Under the pieces are notes generated by a model. The model made no database searches. It saw only the letters and a list, made by a program, of their open reading frames with translations, and had not been told where the DNA came from. From an uncultured Pseudoflavonifractor sp. (GTDB taxonomy: Bacteria > Bacillota > Clostridia > Oscillospirales > Oscillospiraceae): a stretch of DNA of 64,000 nt. Positions 50,517-59,343 of the stretch are shown piece by piece. The position numbers were made by a program, and so were the translations under genes. The DNA is taken from the NCBI GenBank assembly GCA_904419835.1, contig CAJFTA010000004.1:22784-86783 (forward strand), given 5' to 3'. Position 1 is the first letter of the stretch, and every line of letters starts with the position of its first letter.

Positions 50517-51425
50517 TTACCAGGGATGGGCGGCAAAGTATGCCCGGGTCTGCCCGGCGTTGCGCATGACCTCATCCCGCAGGGCCTCCAGGCTGGGGAA
50601 CTTCCGCTCTCCGCGGAGATAGTGGTAGAACTCCATCCGGATGGTCTGGCCGTACAGGTCCCCGTCAAAATCCAGGATAAAGCCCTCCACATTGACAGCG
50701 CCGTGGTCGTCCACTGTGGGGCGGACGCCGATATTGGTTACCGCCGGGCGGCTGTTGCCGTTTTCAAAGCATACCCGGGTGGCATACACACCCCGGGCAG
50801 GCACCAGTACGCCGGGGGCGAAGCGGAGGTTCACCGTGGGAAAGCCCAGGGTGGTGCCCAGCTTCTTCCCGTGGGCCACCGTGTCGGTCAGGGTGTGGGG
50901 GTGGCCCAGAAAGTAGTTGGCCCGCTCCATCTCTCCCTGGGCCAGCAGGGTGCGGATGTAGGTGGAGGAGATGGTGATGCCGTCCAGCTCCACCTTTGGG
51001 ATAATGTCGCATCCAATGCCCATCTCGGCGCACACGGCCTTCAACCGCTCCGGATTGCCCTCGCCCTTGTAGCCGAAGTGGAAGTCGTGGCCCGCCACCA
51101 GATGGATGGCGCCGTTCTCCCGGATAAGGAACTCGGTGACAAAGTCCCGCCAGGGCATGTGCATCATCCGGTCGTCAAAGTGGGCGATAATGACCTCCTG
51201 GATGCCGTAATACCGGCGCATCAGCTCGGCCCGGTCCAGGGGGGAACTGATGAGGGGCATGGGACTGCCCAGAATCAGGTTTTCCGGGTGGGTGTCAAAG
51301 GTGACGGCGGCGGGGGTCGCGCCCAATTCCCGGGCAGCCTGGGCCACCCGGCTCAGCAGGGCGCCGTGGCCCCGGTGTACGCCGTCAAAAAAGCCCAGAG
51401 CGATGACCCGTTTCTTCTGCTCCAT
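50517..51425 (-). CDS. ribF: Bifunctional riboflavin kinase/FAD synthetase
   Basis: 302 residues. N-terminal FAD synthetase nucleotidyltransferase (ALGFFDGVHRGHGAL, the HxGH-like motif; GHDFHFGYKGEGNPERL; ISSTYIRTLLAQGEMERANYFLG) and C-terminal riboflavin kinase domain (GTTLGFPTVNLRF, GVYATRVCF, EGFILDFDGDLYGQTIRMEFYHYLRGERKF). Converts riboflavin to FMN and FAD. Last gene of the nusA-infB-truB operon, 3 nt after truB, as in Bacillus. Confidence 0.96.
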   Translation of the reverse strand: MEQKKRVIALGFFDGVHRGHGALLSRVAQAARELGATPAAVTFDTHPENLILGSPMPLISSPLDRAELMRRYYGIQEVIIAHFDDRMMHMPWRDFVTEFLIRENGAIHLVAGHDFHFGYKGEGNPERLKAVCAEMGIGCDIIPKVELDGITISSTYIRTLLAQGEMERANYFLGHPHTLTDTVAHGKKLGTTLGFPTVNLRFAPGVLVPARGVYATRVCFENGNSRPAVTNIGVRPTVDDHGAVNVEGFILDFDGDLYGQTIRMEFYHYLRGERKFPSLEALRDEVMRNAGQTRAYFAAHPW

Positions 51426-51428
51426 TGC

Positions 51429-52298
51429 TTACACCTCGAAAAAGCTCTTGATGGTGGTGAGACGGCCGTTTTTCACCTGGCCCAGGGCCAGAAAGGCGCC
51501 GCTCTCACCGTAGACCCGGTACTGGCCGTCGGCCGCCCGGGGCAGGGACACCGCAGTGCCGTTGCGCACCTTTTTCTCTCCGGCAGGGGGGAGGGTCAGG
51601 GCGGGATGGCGGGAGAAGTAGGCGTCCACCGGCAGCAGCAGGCGCTGGGGGTCCTCCGCGGAGAGCAGGGCGTCCAGCGTCACGGCCTGGTTCAGGGAGA
51701 ACCCTGCCGCCTCGGTACGGCGGAGGGAGTACATGCACCCGCCGCAGCCCAGGGCCTGGCCGATGTCGTGGCAGAGGGTGCGGACATAGGTGCCCTTGGA
51801 GCACCGGACCCGCAGCAGATAGTCGGCGGGACCGGCCTGCTCCACCACCTCCAGGCCGTAGATGGTCACGGGGCGGGGCTCCCGCTCCACCTCCTGGCCC
51901 TTCCGGGCCAGCTCGTAGAGCTTCTTGCCGTCCCGCTTGATGGCGGAGTACATGGGGGGGATCTGGAGGATGTCCCCCCGGAAGGGGGCCAGGGCGGCCT
52001 CAAGGGCGGCCCGGTCAGCGGCCACAGGCCGCTCCTCCAGCACCGTGCCGGAGGTGTCCTGGGTGTTGGTCACAACCCCCAGCCGCAGCCCGGCCACGTA
52101 CTCCTTGCCCCCCTCGGCGGCGAACTCCACCGCCCGGGTGGCCCGGCCCACAAAGACGGGCAGGACCCCGGTGGCCATGGGGTCCAGGGTTCCTGCATGG
52201 CCCACCCGGCGCTCGTGGAGCACGCCCCGGATTTTGGCGCACACATCCATACTGGTCCAGCCGGAGGGCTTGTCGATGACGATAATTCCGTTTGCCAT
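51429..52298 (-). CDS. truB: tRNA pseudouridine(55) synthase
   Basis: 289 residues from ATG 52298. Family motifs IDKPSGWTSMDV, VGHAGTLDPMATGVLPVF (catalytic Asp), YVRTLCHDIGQALG and a C-terminal PUA-like domain (KKVRNGTAVSLPRAADGQYRVYGESGAFLALGQV). Makes psi55 in the T-loop of tRNAs. Sits 10 nt after nrnA and 3 nt before ribF. Confidence 0.96.
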   Translation of the reverse strand: MANGIIVIDKPSGWTSMDVCAKIRGVLHERRVGHAGTLDPMATGVLPVFVGRATRAVEFAAEGGKEYVAGLRLGVVTNTQDTSGTVLEERPVAADRAALEAALAPFRGDILQIPPMYSAIKRDGKKLYELARKGQEVEREPRPVTIYGLEVVEQAGPADYLLRVRCSKGTYVRTLCHDIGQALGCGGCMYSLRRTEAAGFSLNQAVTLDALLSAEDPQRLLLPVDAYFSRHPALTLPPAGEKKVRNGTAVSLPRAADGQYRVYGESGAFLALGQVKNGRLTTIKSFFEV

Positions 52299-52308
52299 GA
52301 CCGTCTCC

Positions 52309-53256
52309 TCAGCTCTGCTGAATCTGGCGGATAGCGGCCAGAATAGCGGCCTTGGCGTCGGCCACCGAGCCCGCCACCGAGCACCCGGCGGCGGCGGCGT
52401 GGCCGCCGCCCCCCAGCAGGGCGCACACCGCCGAGGCATTGAGCCCGGCGGCGGTGCGGACGGAGAGCTTGCATTCTCCGGGCCGCAGCTCCCGGATGGT
52501 GACGGCGGTCTCCACTCCCTCCACCTGTCCGGCGAAGGCGGCGATGTCCTCGGCGTCCTCCTCCCGGGCGTCCAGGGCCTTCATCATGTCCAGGCTGACG
52601 GCGGCGATGGCAATGGCGCCGTTGTCAAAGAGCTCCATATCCTGGGTGATCATGCTCTCCAGCCGCAGGCGCTTGAAGCTCTTGGTGCGGAAGTGCCGCT
52701 TGTTGACGCGCCGGTAGTCGATGCCGACGTCCATCAGGGCGGCGGCCACCCGGTGGGTGTCGGGGGTGGTGTTACTGTAGACAAAGCAGCCCGTGTCTGT
52801 GGACACAGCCAGGTACAGGGGCAGGGCGGCGGCGGGGGAGACGGGGCCCCACTGGCGGATGATGTCGTAGATAAGCTCGCCGCAGGCGGCCCGGCCCGGG
52901 TCCACGCAGTTCTCCTTGCCGAAGCCCTCGTTGGAGCCGTGGTGGTCGACGGCCAGATCCACCCCCTTTTCCAGCCAGCAGCGGGCGTTTTCGGGGAACA
53001 GGCCCCGGCCCGCTATGTCCACGCTGACCACAAAGGCGGGGGAGAAGCCGTCGGGGGCCAGATAGCCCTCCAGATATGGGGTAAAGAGGGCGGTGGCGTC
53101 GGCGTTGGGCAGGAGCCAGGCGGTTTTGCCCAGCTCCCGCAGGGCGGCGCACAGGCCCACGGCGCAGCCGATGGTGTCCCCATCGGGGCGGCGGTGGGTA
53201 AGGATAAGAATGTTGTCCTGACGCCGCAGCAGCTCAGCGGCTTCGGTATAGGTCAT
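52309..53256 (-). CDS. nrnA: NrnA-type nanoRNase/pAp phosphatase (DHH-DHHA1)
   Basis: 315 residues. DHH motifs: ILILTHRRPDGDTIGCAVGL, VSVDIAGRGLF, VDLAVDHHGSNEGFG (DHH), and the C-terminal DHHA1 signature ALLGGGGHAAAAGCSV. Degrades 2-5-nt RNAs and dephosphorylates pAp. Located between rbfA and truB, the normal place in Clostridia. Confidence 0.94.
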   Translation of the reverse strand: MTYTEAAELLRRQDNILILTHRRPDGDTIGCAVGLCAALRELGKTAWLLPNADATALFTPYLEGYLAPDGFSPAFVVSVDIAGRGLFPENARCWLEKGVDLAVDHHGSNEGFGKENCVDPGRAACGELIYDIIRQWGPVSPAAALPLYLAVSTDTGCFVYSNTTPDTHRVAAALMDVGIDYRRVNKRHFRTKSFKRLRLESMITQDMELFDNGAIAIAAVSLDMMKALDAREEDAEDIAAFAGQVEGVETAVTIRELRPGECKLSVRTAAGLNASAVCALLGGGGHAAAAGCSVAGSVADAKAAILAAIRQIQQS

Positions 53257-53262
53257 GGGGCT

Positions 53263-53652
53263 TCACTCCTCGCTGTCCAGATTGATGTGGGCGTTGGCGG
53301 GATTGGCGGGCTTGACCACCTCGGGGTCCCGCAGCATGCTTAGAATGTGGGCGCCCTGGGCCATGGAGTCGTCCTTCTCAAAGATGAGCTCCGGGGTGTA
53401 CCGCAGGGAGAGGGCGGCGCCCAACTCCCGGCGGAGGTAGCCGGCGGCGGACTTGAGGCCCTTGACCACCTCATTGACGTCGCTCTTGTCCAGCACGCTG
53501 ACGTGGACCTTGGCGTACCGCAGGTCAGTGGTGGTGTCCACCGCGGTGATGGAGACCAGCCCGTGGACTCTGGGGTCCTTCACTGTGCGGATGAGGCCGG
53601 AGAGCTCCCGCTGGATTTCTTCGTTGATGCGTCCGATTCGATTGCTCGCCAT
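53263..53652 (-). CDS. rbfA: Ribosome-binding factor A
   Basis: 129 residues from ATG 53652 (AAGGAG RBS). RbfA KH-like fold: RIGRINEEIQRELSGLIRTVKDPRVHGLVSITAVDTTTDLRYAKVHVSVL, LRRELGAALSLRYTPELIFEKDDSMAQGAHIL. Needed for 30S maturation. Six nt before nrnA. Confidence 0.95.
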   Translation of the reverse strand: MASNRIGRINEEIQRELSGLIRTVKDPRVHGLVSITAVDTTTDLRYAKVHVSVLDKSDVNEVVKGLKSAAGYLRRELGAALSLRYTPELIFEKDDSMAQGAHILSMLRDPEVVKPANPANAHINLDSEE

Positions 53653-53708
53653 AATCGGATCTCCTTTCAGATAAGTGGGCGGAGGGATGTTAAGACACGA
53701 CCTCCGCG

Positions 53709-54119
53709 CTATATTGTAATGGTCAGACAGGCCTGGGGATGCTCCGCCAGCTGCTCCAGCGTGTCCCGCTCCAGGGCGGACAGAGGGCCGGAGAAGCGGC
53801 GCACCCGGTGTGCCTCGCCGCCCACCCACAGATGCCACAGCTCCACGGTCTCCCCATGGGCGCAGGCTTGCTCCAGATAGGCCCGCAGCAGCGCGGCGTC
53901 CTCCTCGGTGGGAGCCAGGTTCAGCTCGTACCGGCAGGGCTGCATGTCCAGGCCCAGGTCGTCCACCGCATGGCGGTAATAGCTGTGCTCCATGACGGAA
54001 AACCCGTCCTCCTCCACCGTGGCGACTGTGATTCCGGCCTTCACGGTACGGAGGCGTCGGAGGCCGGAATCATAGAGGGGCAGGGGGTGGGAAGCGGCCA
54101 GAAGATACACGCAGCTCAT
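53709..54119 (-). CDS. Hypothetical protein in the infB-rbfA interval
   Basis: 136 residues, ACAGGAGGT RBS upstream of ATG 54119. It occupies the slot of ylxP (DUF503) in Bacillus but does not resemble it: CVYLLAASHPLPLYDSGLRRLRTVKAGITVATVEEDGFSVMEHSYYRHAVDDLGLDMQPCRYELNLAPTEEDAALLRAYLEQACAHGETVELWHLWVGGEAHRV... No signal peptide, membrane helix or motif is recognised. Because a terminator-like hairpin separates it from infB, it may be transcribed mainly by read-through. Confidence 0.75.
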   Translation of the reverse strand: MSCVYLLAASHPLPLYDSGLRRLRTVKAGITVATVEEDGFSVMEHSYYRHAVDDLGLDMQPCRYELNLAPTEEDAALLRAYLEQACAHGETVELWHLWVGGEAHRVRRFSGPLSALERDTLEQLAEHPQACLTITI

Positions 54120-54142
54120 GGGACCTCCTGTTCATAAGCAAA

Positions 54143-54174
54143 GCAGGACGGGCGAAAACGCCCGCCCTGCTTTT
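54143..54174 (-). terminator. Hairpin terminator after infB
   Basis: GCAGGACGGGCG / CGCCCGCCCTGC (54143-54154, 54159-54170; one mismatch) with an AAAA loop. U-tract on the minus strand is short, so read-through to rbfA is likely. Confidence 0.65.
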
Positions 54175-54201
54175 GGGGTCTGTAAAATCGGGGATAGAGG
54201 A

Positions 54202-56604
54202 TTACACTTCAATCTGCTCCATGATAAAGGCTTCGATGACATCGCCCTGCTTGATGTCCTGGAACTTCTCAAAGGTGATGCCGCACTCGTAGCCCTGGGC
54301 GACCTCCTTCACGCTGTCCTTGAAGCGCTGGAGGGAGGCGATGGAGCCGTCGTAGATGACGATATTGTCCCGCAGGAGACGCATCTGAGCGCCGCGCTGC
54401 ATCTTGCCGTTGGTGACGTAGCAGCCGGCCACCATGCCCACGCCGGTGATACGGAACACCTCGCGGACCTCGGCCTGACCCAGGAAGACTTCCTTGAACT
54501 TGGGGGCCAGCATGCCCTTCATGGCGGTCTGGATCTCCTCGATGCAGTCGTAGATGACGCGGTACATCCGCATGTCCACCTTGTTGCGGGCGGCCGTGTC
54601 CTTGGCGTTGTTGTCGGGGCGGACGTTGAAGCCCACGATAATGGCGTTGGAGGTGGTGGCCAGCATGACGTCGCTCTCGCTGATGGCGCCCACGGCGCAG
54701 TGGATGACCCGCACCCGGACCTCCTCGTTGGAGAGCTTCTCCAGGGAGGATTTCACCGCCTCGGCGGAGCCCTGGACGTCGGCCTTGACGATGACGTTCA
54801 GGTCCTTGATCTCGCCCTGCTGGATCTGGCTGAACAGGTCGTCCAGGCTGACCTTCTGCTTCACGCCGCCGGAAGCGGCCATCTTCTGGTCGTGCTTGCG
54901 CTGCTCCACCAGCTCCCGGGCCATGCGCTCGTCGGCCACGGCGTGGAAATCGTCGCCGGCGCCGGGCACCTCGCTCATGCCGATGATCTCAACGGGCACG
55001 GAGGGGCCGGCCTGGGTGAGCTTCTCGCCCCGGGCGTTGGTCATGGCGCGGACACGGCCCACGGCGGTGCCGGCAATGATGATGTCGCCCTGCTTCAGGG
55101 TGCCGTTCTGCACCAGGAGGGTGGCCACAGGGCCGCGGCCCCTGTCCAGCCGGGCCTCGATGACCGCGCCGTGGGCGGAGCGGTTGGGGTTGGCCTTCAG
55201 CTCCTGCATCTCGGCGGTCAGGATGACCATGTCCAGCAGGTTGTCGATGCCCTCGCCGGTCTTGGCGGAGATGGGGCAGATGATGGTCTCGCCGCCCCAC
55301 TCCTCGGGCACCAGCTCGTAGTTGGTGAGCTGTTCCTTGATGCGATCGGGGTTGGCGGTGGGCTTATCCATCTTGTTGATGGCCACAATGATGGGGATGC
55401 CGGCGGCCTTGGCGTGGTTGATGGACTCCACGGTCTGGGGCATGATGCCGTCGTCAGCGGCCACCACCAGGATGGCCACGTCGGTGATCATGGCGCCGCG
55501 GGCACGCATGGCGGTGAAGGCCTCGTGGCCGGGGGTGTCCAGGAAGGTGATGGGCTTGCCCTGGACGTCCACCTGATAGGCGCCGATGTGCTGGGTGATG
55601 CCGCCGGCCTCGCCGGCCGCCACATGGGAGTTGCGGATATAGTCCAGCAGGGAGGTCTTGCCGTGGTCCACGTGGCCCATGACCACAACCACGGGGGCGC
55701 GGGGCACCAGATCCTCTTCCTTGTCCTCGGCGGTATCGATGAGCTTCTCCTCGATGGTGACGATGACTTCCTTCTCCACCTTGCAGCCCATCTCCTCGGC
55801 GATGATGGCGGCGGTGTCAAAGTCGATGATGTCGCTCAGGGAGGCCATGACGCCGTTCTTGATCAGGCACTTGACCACCTCGGCGCCGGTCTTTTTCATC
55901 CGGCTGGCCAGCTCGCCCACGCCGATCTCGTCGGGGATCTTGACCACGGTGGGGTGCTTCTTGGCGATCTCCGCCTGGAGCCGGCGCATCTTCTCCTGCT
56001 CCTCGGCCCGGCGCTTGCTGCCCTGGAAGCTGTTGTTCCGGCGCTGGTTGCGGCCCTGGAACTTCTGCTTGCCGCCGCCCTGCTGCTGGCGCTCGGAGGT
56101 AAAGGACTCCAGGCGCTCGTCGTATTTATCCAGGTTTACGTTGCCGCTCTTGCGGGTGTCCACCACCTTCTTCTCGGGGACCCGGGTCGTGGGACGGCGA
56201 TCGCCCTGGGGCTGCTGCTGCGGCCGCTGCTGCTGGGGCTGATTCTGGTTCTGCTGGGGCGCGGGCCGCTGGCCCTGCTGCTGGGACTGGGCCTTGGGGG
56301 CCTCCTTGCCGGGCTTGCCGCCCTGCTGGGGCTGAGCCTGCTGGGCGGGCGCGGCCTTGGGGGCCTCCGCCTTCTTGGGCTCGTGGTACACATCGGCATA
56401 AATGCTCTCGATGCTGTCCACCTGGTTGTGCTGGGTCAGATACTCAAAGATGATGGACAGCTCTCTGTCCTCCAGCACCTGCATATGGTTTTTGGGCGTG
56501 GTCGCGTACTTGGTGAGGATATCGGCGATATCCTTGGAGTTCATTTTGAAGTCCTTTGCGACCTCGTGCACACGGTATTTGTTCAGCAAATGAGCCACCT
56601 CCAT
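54202..56604 (-). CDS. infB: Translation initiation factor IF-2
   Basis: 800 residues. N-terminal IF2_N helix (NKYRVHEVAKDFKMNSKDIADIL), a Gln/Pro/Lys-rich low-complexity linker (~65-200), a second IF2_N (VKIPDEIGVGELASRMKKTGAEVVKCLIKNGVMAS), the G domain with GHVDHGKTSLLDYI, DTPGHEAF and NKMDK, and the C-terminal domains that bind fMet-tRNA. ATG 56604 is annotated, but TTG 56589 has GGAGGT seven bases upstream and gives a more family-like start. Delivers initiator tRNA to the 30S subunit. Confidence 0.97.
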   Translation of the reverse strand: MEVAHLLNKYRVHEVAKDFKMNSKDIADILTKYATTPKNHMQVLEDRELSIIFEYLTQHNQVDSIESIYADVYHEPKKAEAPKAAPAQQAQPQQGGKPGKEAPKAQSQQQGQRPAPQQNQNQPQQQRPQQQPQGDRRPTTRVPEKKVVDTRKSGNVNLDKYDERLESFTSERQQQGGGKQKFQGRNQRRNNSFQGSKRRAEEQEKMRRLQAEIAKKHPTVVKIPDEIGVGELASRMKKTGAEVVKCLIKNGVMASLSDIIDFDTAAIIAEEMGCKVEKEVIVTIEEKLIDTAEDKEEDLVPRAPVVVVMGHVDHGKTSLLDYIRNSHVAAGEAGGITQHIGAYQVDVQGKPITFLDTPGHEAFTAMRARGAMITDVAILVVAADDGIMPQTVESINHAKAAGIPIIVAINKMDKPTANPDRIKEQLTNYELVPEEWGGETIICPISAKTGEGIDNLLDMVILTAEMQELKANPNRSAHGAVIEARLDRGRGPVATLLVQNGTLKQGDIIIAGTAVGRVRAMTNARGEKLTQAGPSVPVEIIGMSEVPGAGDDFHAVADERMARELVEQRKHDQKMAASGGVKQKVSLDDLFSQIQQGEIKDLNVIVKADVQGSAEAVKSSLEKLSNEEVRVRVIHCAVGAISESDVMLATTSNAIIVGFNVRPDNNAKDTAARNKVDMRMYRVIYDCIEEIQTAMKGMLAPKFKEVFLGQAEVREVFRITGVGMVAGCYVTNGKMQRGAQMRLLRDNIVIYDGSIASLQRFKDSVKEVAQGYECGITFEKFQDIKQGDVIEAFIMEQIEV

Positions 56605-56617
56605 TGTGGAGCCTGCA

Positions 56618-56662
56618 CCAATAGGAAAACGCAGGCAGGGCGCTCCTGCGCTTTCTTATTGG
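56618..56662 (-). repeat. Long imperfect inverted repeat between ylxQ and infB
   Basis: CCAATA (56618-56623) pairs with TATTGG (56657-56662), GAAA with TTTC, and CGCAGG (56630-56635) with CCTGCG (56645-56650): about 16 pairs with two mismatches around a 9-nt loop. It is the only sizeable gap (126 nt) in the tight part of this operon, so an internal processing site or attenuator is likely. Confidence 0.6.
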
Positions 56663-56730
56663 AACAAGCTCTCTGCTCGAAACGGATACGTTCTCTATGG
56701 AAAACCGCCGCGGCGGCGGGAAAGCCCTGT

Positions 56731-57309
56731 TCATGTCCTGGGCTTGGGGTCCCGGCCGGGCCGGAACTTGATGGTGATCTTGCCTCTGGGGGCCTTGGGC
56801 CGGCCCGGGGGAGGGGGAGAAACCCGCACAGGCGCCTTGTGGGAGCCGCTGCCCGTCTTCTTCTCCCCGGGAGGCGGGGCCCAGGGCTTGCGCTTGCCCT
56901 CCCGGAGATTTTTCTCGTGCTGCCGCTGCTCCTTCTGCCGCTGGAGGGCCTTCTGGGCCTTGACATCCAGAGCGGCGGCCAGGTCGCCGTACCGCTCCGG
57001 ATTCAGCGCGGAGAGCTTGGCGGCCAGGGAGGAGGCGAAGCCGATATCCGTGACGGCTGCCAGGGCGCAGGAGCTGCGGCCCACGGTACCGCCCAGCTCC
57101 TCCTTGGTGAAGGGCAGCTCCGCCCAGGGCACGGCGCCCGCCTCGGCAAAATGGGCGCAGCGGCGGCGGGTGTTGGCGGCGGCGTCGCTGGCCACCAGCA
57201 GCAGCCTGGCGTGGCGGGCGCGGGCGGCCGCGCCCACCGGCTCCTCGCCCACCTCCAGCCGCCCGGCCTTCTTGCACAGGCCGATCAGGGAGAGAATGGC
57301 GTTAGACAT
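56731..57309 (-). CDS. ylxQ: L7Ae/L30e-type ribosomal-like protein YlxQ, with long basic tail
   Basis: 192 residues; ordinary YlxQ proteins are ~100. Residues 1-95 are the L7Ae-like RNA-binding domain (LSLIGLCKKAGRLEVGEEPVGAAARARHARLLLVASDAAANTRRRCAHF). Residues ~105-192 are a Lys/Arg/Pro-rich extension (KAQKALQRQKEQRQHEKNLREGKRKPWAPPPGEKK..., KITIKFRPGRDPKPRT) that is probably unstructured and RNA-binding. It overlaps ylxR by 8 nt. Confidence 0.88.
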   Translation of the reverse strand: MSNAILSLIGLCKKAGRLEVGEEPVGAAARARHARLLLVASDAAANTRRRCAHFAEAGAVPWAELPFTKEELGGTVGRSSCALAAVTDIGFASSLAAKLSALNPERYGDLAAALDVKAQKALQRQKEQRQHEKNLREGKRKPWAPPPGEKKTGSGSHKAPVRVSPPPPGRPKAPRGKITIKFRPGRDPKPRT

Positions 57310-57574
57310 CGGGGGCCTCCTTCATCTGCGCCTCCAGGGCCTCCCAGACCTCGTCGGGCAGGGGGGCGGAGAAGGCGCGCTCCAGCGCCCTGGCCTTCCG
57401 GGCCTTTTTCAGGCACTCTGGGCTGGGGCAGACATAAGCGCCCCGGCCGGGCTTTTTGCCCTTGAAGTCCAGGGAGACCTCGCCCTCGGGGGAGCGGACC
57501 ACCCGGATCAGCTCCTTCTTGGGCTTCATCTCCCGGCAGCCCAGGCACTGGCGCAGGGGAATTTTTTTGGGCAT
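57302..57574 (-). CDS. rnpM: YlxR/RnpM (DUF448) RNA-binding protein
   Basis: 90 residues. The family signature is complete: RQCLGCREMKPKKELIRVVRSPEGEVSLD and GRGAYVCPSPECLKKARK. In Bacillus/Clostridia this protein binds RNase P RNA and modulates RNase P. Located between nusA and ylxQ as in most Firmicutes. Confidence 0.93.
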   Translation of the reverse strand: MPKKIPLRQCLGCREMKPKKELIRVVRSPEGEVSLDFKGKKPGRGAYVCPSPECLKKARKARALERAFSAPLPDEVWEALEAQMKEAPDV

Positions 57575-57617
57575 GGGACAAGCGCCCCCTTTCCACGGGA
57601 AAAATCAGAGAGTCAAA

Positions 57618-58811
57618 TTACACGTCCAGGGGCTCGTCGCCGGCCTCGGCGGGCTCAGCAGCCTGAGCGGACGCGTCGTCCGCCAGGACCTCGCCGGTCT
57701 CCTCGTCCTCGCCGCCGCCGGGGTTGGAGGAGGGCTTGATGTCGATCTTGAAGCCGGTGAGCTTGGCGGCCAGGCGGGCGTTCTGGCCCTCCTTGCCGAT
57801 GGCCAGGGACAGCTGGTCGTCGGGCACCACCACCCGGCAGCTCTTGCCGTCGTCCAGGGTGGTGACGCTGATGACGTCGGCGGGGGAGAGGGCGGCGGCC
57901 ACGTACTCGGCGGGGTCGTCGGAGTACTTGATGATGTCCACCTTCTCGCCCTTGAGCTCCTCCACAATGTTGTTCACCCGCTGGCCCCGGGGACCCACGC
58001 AGGCGCCGATGGGGTCCACATTGGGGTCGGCGGACCAGACGGCCAGCTTGGTGCGGCTGCCCGCCTCCCGGGCAATGGACTTGACCTCCACGGTGCCGTC
58101 GTAGATCTCGGGCACCTCCAGCTCGAACAGGCGCTTGACCAGGCCGGGGTGGGTGCGGGAGATAAGCACCTGGGGGCCCTTGGTGGAGCGGCGGACCTCC
58201 ACCACGTACACCTTCAGCCGGTCGCCCTCGCGGAAGGTCTCGCCCCGGACCTGCTCGCCGGCGGCCAGGAAGGCGTCGGTGGCCTCGTTGCCCGAGCCGA
58301 TGCGCAGGCTGGCGGAGCCGGTGCGTGGATCGATGCGGGTGACCACGCCGGTGAGCAGCTCGTGCTCCTTGGAGCTGAACTCATCATAGATCATGCCCCG
58401 CTCGGCCTCCCGCATACCCTGGATGATGACCTGGCGGGCGGTCTGGGCGGCGATGCGGCCGAAATCCTTGGTCTTGACCTCCACGCGCACCACGTCGCCC
58501 AGCTGGATGTGGGGCAGGCGCATCCGGGCGTCGGCCAGGCTGATCTCGGTGAAGGGGTTGTCGACGGTCTCCACCACGTCCTTCTTGACGAACATGCGGA
58601 CCTCGCCCTTCTCCTCGTTGGCGTCCACCACAATGTTGTCCCCGGCGCCCTCGTGGTCCCGCTTGTAGGCGCTGATCAGGGCCTGGGTGATCTTCTCCAG
58701 CATGTAGCTCTTGGGGATGCCCTTCTCCTGCTCGATCATGCCGATGGCGGCGAAGAACTCCTTGCCGTCCAGCTCGTTGCTCTTCTGAGCCTTTGCATTT
58801 CTCTTAGCCAT
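57618..58811 (-). CDS. nusA: Transcription termination/antitermination factor NusA
   Basis: 397 residues. N-terminal polymerase-binding domain (NELDGKEFFAAIGMIEQEKGIPKSYMLEKI), S1 domain (GVVTRIDPRTGSASLRIGSGNEATDAFL), two KH domains (GACVGPRGQRVNNIVEELKGEKVDII; LAIGKEGQNARLAAKLTGFKIDIK) and a short acidic tail. Follows rimP by 46 nt. No C-terminal acidic repeats, as in other Firmicutes. Confidence 0.96.
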   Translation of the reverse strand: MAKRNAKAQKSNELDGKEFFAAIGMIEQEKGIPKSYMLEKITQALISAYKRDHEGAGDNIVVDANEEKGEVRMFVKKDVVETVDNPFTEISLADARMRLPHIQLGDVVRVEVKTKDFGRIAAQTARQVIIQGMREAERGMIYDEFSSKEHELLTGVVTRIDPRTGSASLRIGSGNEATDAFLAAGEQVRGETFREGDRLKVYVVEVRRSTKGPQVLISRTHPGLVKRLFELEVPEIYDGTVEVKSIAREAGSRTKLAVWSADPNVDPIGACVGPRGQRVNNIVEELKGEKVDIIKYSDDPAEYVAAALSPADVISVTTLDDGKSCRVVVPDDQLSLAIGKEGQNARLAAKLTGFKIDIKPSSNPGGGEDEETGEVLADDASAQAAEPAEAGDEPLDV

Positions 58812-58857
58812 AATCCTTCATCAAACTCCTTATACCATTACGGATTCCCGGCGGGAA

Positions 58858-59313
58858 TCAAACACGGACGTACAGCCGCACCTGGGCCACGTCCTTCTTG
58901 GGGAAGGTCACGGCTCCCGTGGGGAGCTCTACCGTCACATCGCCGTCTTCATAGCCTCTCAGAAGGCCCACATGGTCCTTCCGGCCCTCCACGGGGCGGT
59001 AGAGGCGGACCTCCACCTCGGCGCCCAGGAAGGCGTCGAAGTGCTCCGGGTGCCGGAGGACCCGGTCAATGCCTGCGGAGGAGACCTCCAGCGTGTAGCT
59101 GCCCTCGATGGGGTCGGCCTCGTCCAGGGCGTCGGACAGGGGCCGGGACACGGCCTCGCAGTCGTCGATGGTCACGCCGCCCTCCTTGTCCAGATAGACC
59201 CGGAGAAACCAGGTGCCCGCCTCCCGCACATACTCCACATCCCAGATGCCGCAGCCGTTTTCCGCCGCGATAGGCTGGGCCAGCGCCCGGACCAGCTCGG
59301 TGACTTTCGCCAT
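58858..59313 (-). CDS. rimP: Ribosome maturation factor RimP
   Basis: 151 residues. Motifs VTELVRALAQPIAAENGCGIWDVEYVREAGTWFLRVYLDKEGGVTIDDCEAVSRPLSDALDEADPIEGSYTLEVSSAGIDRVLRHPEHF are diagnostic. First gene of the nusA operon; AGGAGG RBS. Needed for 30S assembly. Confidence 0.95.
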   Translation of the reverse strand: MAKVTELVRALAQPIAAENGCGIWDVEYVREAGTWFLRVYLDKEGGVTIDDCEAVSRPLSDALDEADPIEGSYTLEVSSAGIDRVLRHPEHFDAFLGAEVEVRLYRPVEGRKDHVGLLRGYEDGDVTVELPTGAVTFPKKDVAQVRLYVRV

Positions 59314-59343
59314 ATAGGGGCCTCCTTCGGTACAAGATGTAAG

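Noticed and set aside
54118..57465. 1115-residue open frame on the plus strand
   Set aside because: It lies antisense to infB and ylxQ, is made of His/Gly/Leu/Val/Asp-rich low-complexity sequence, and results from strong GC bias in the opposite frame.
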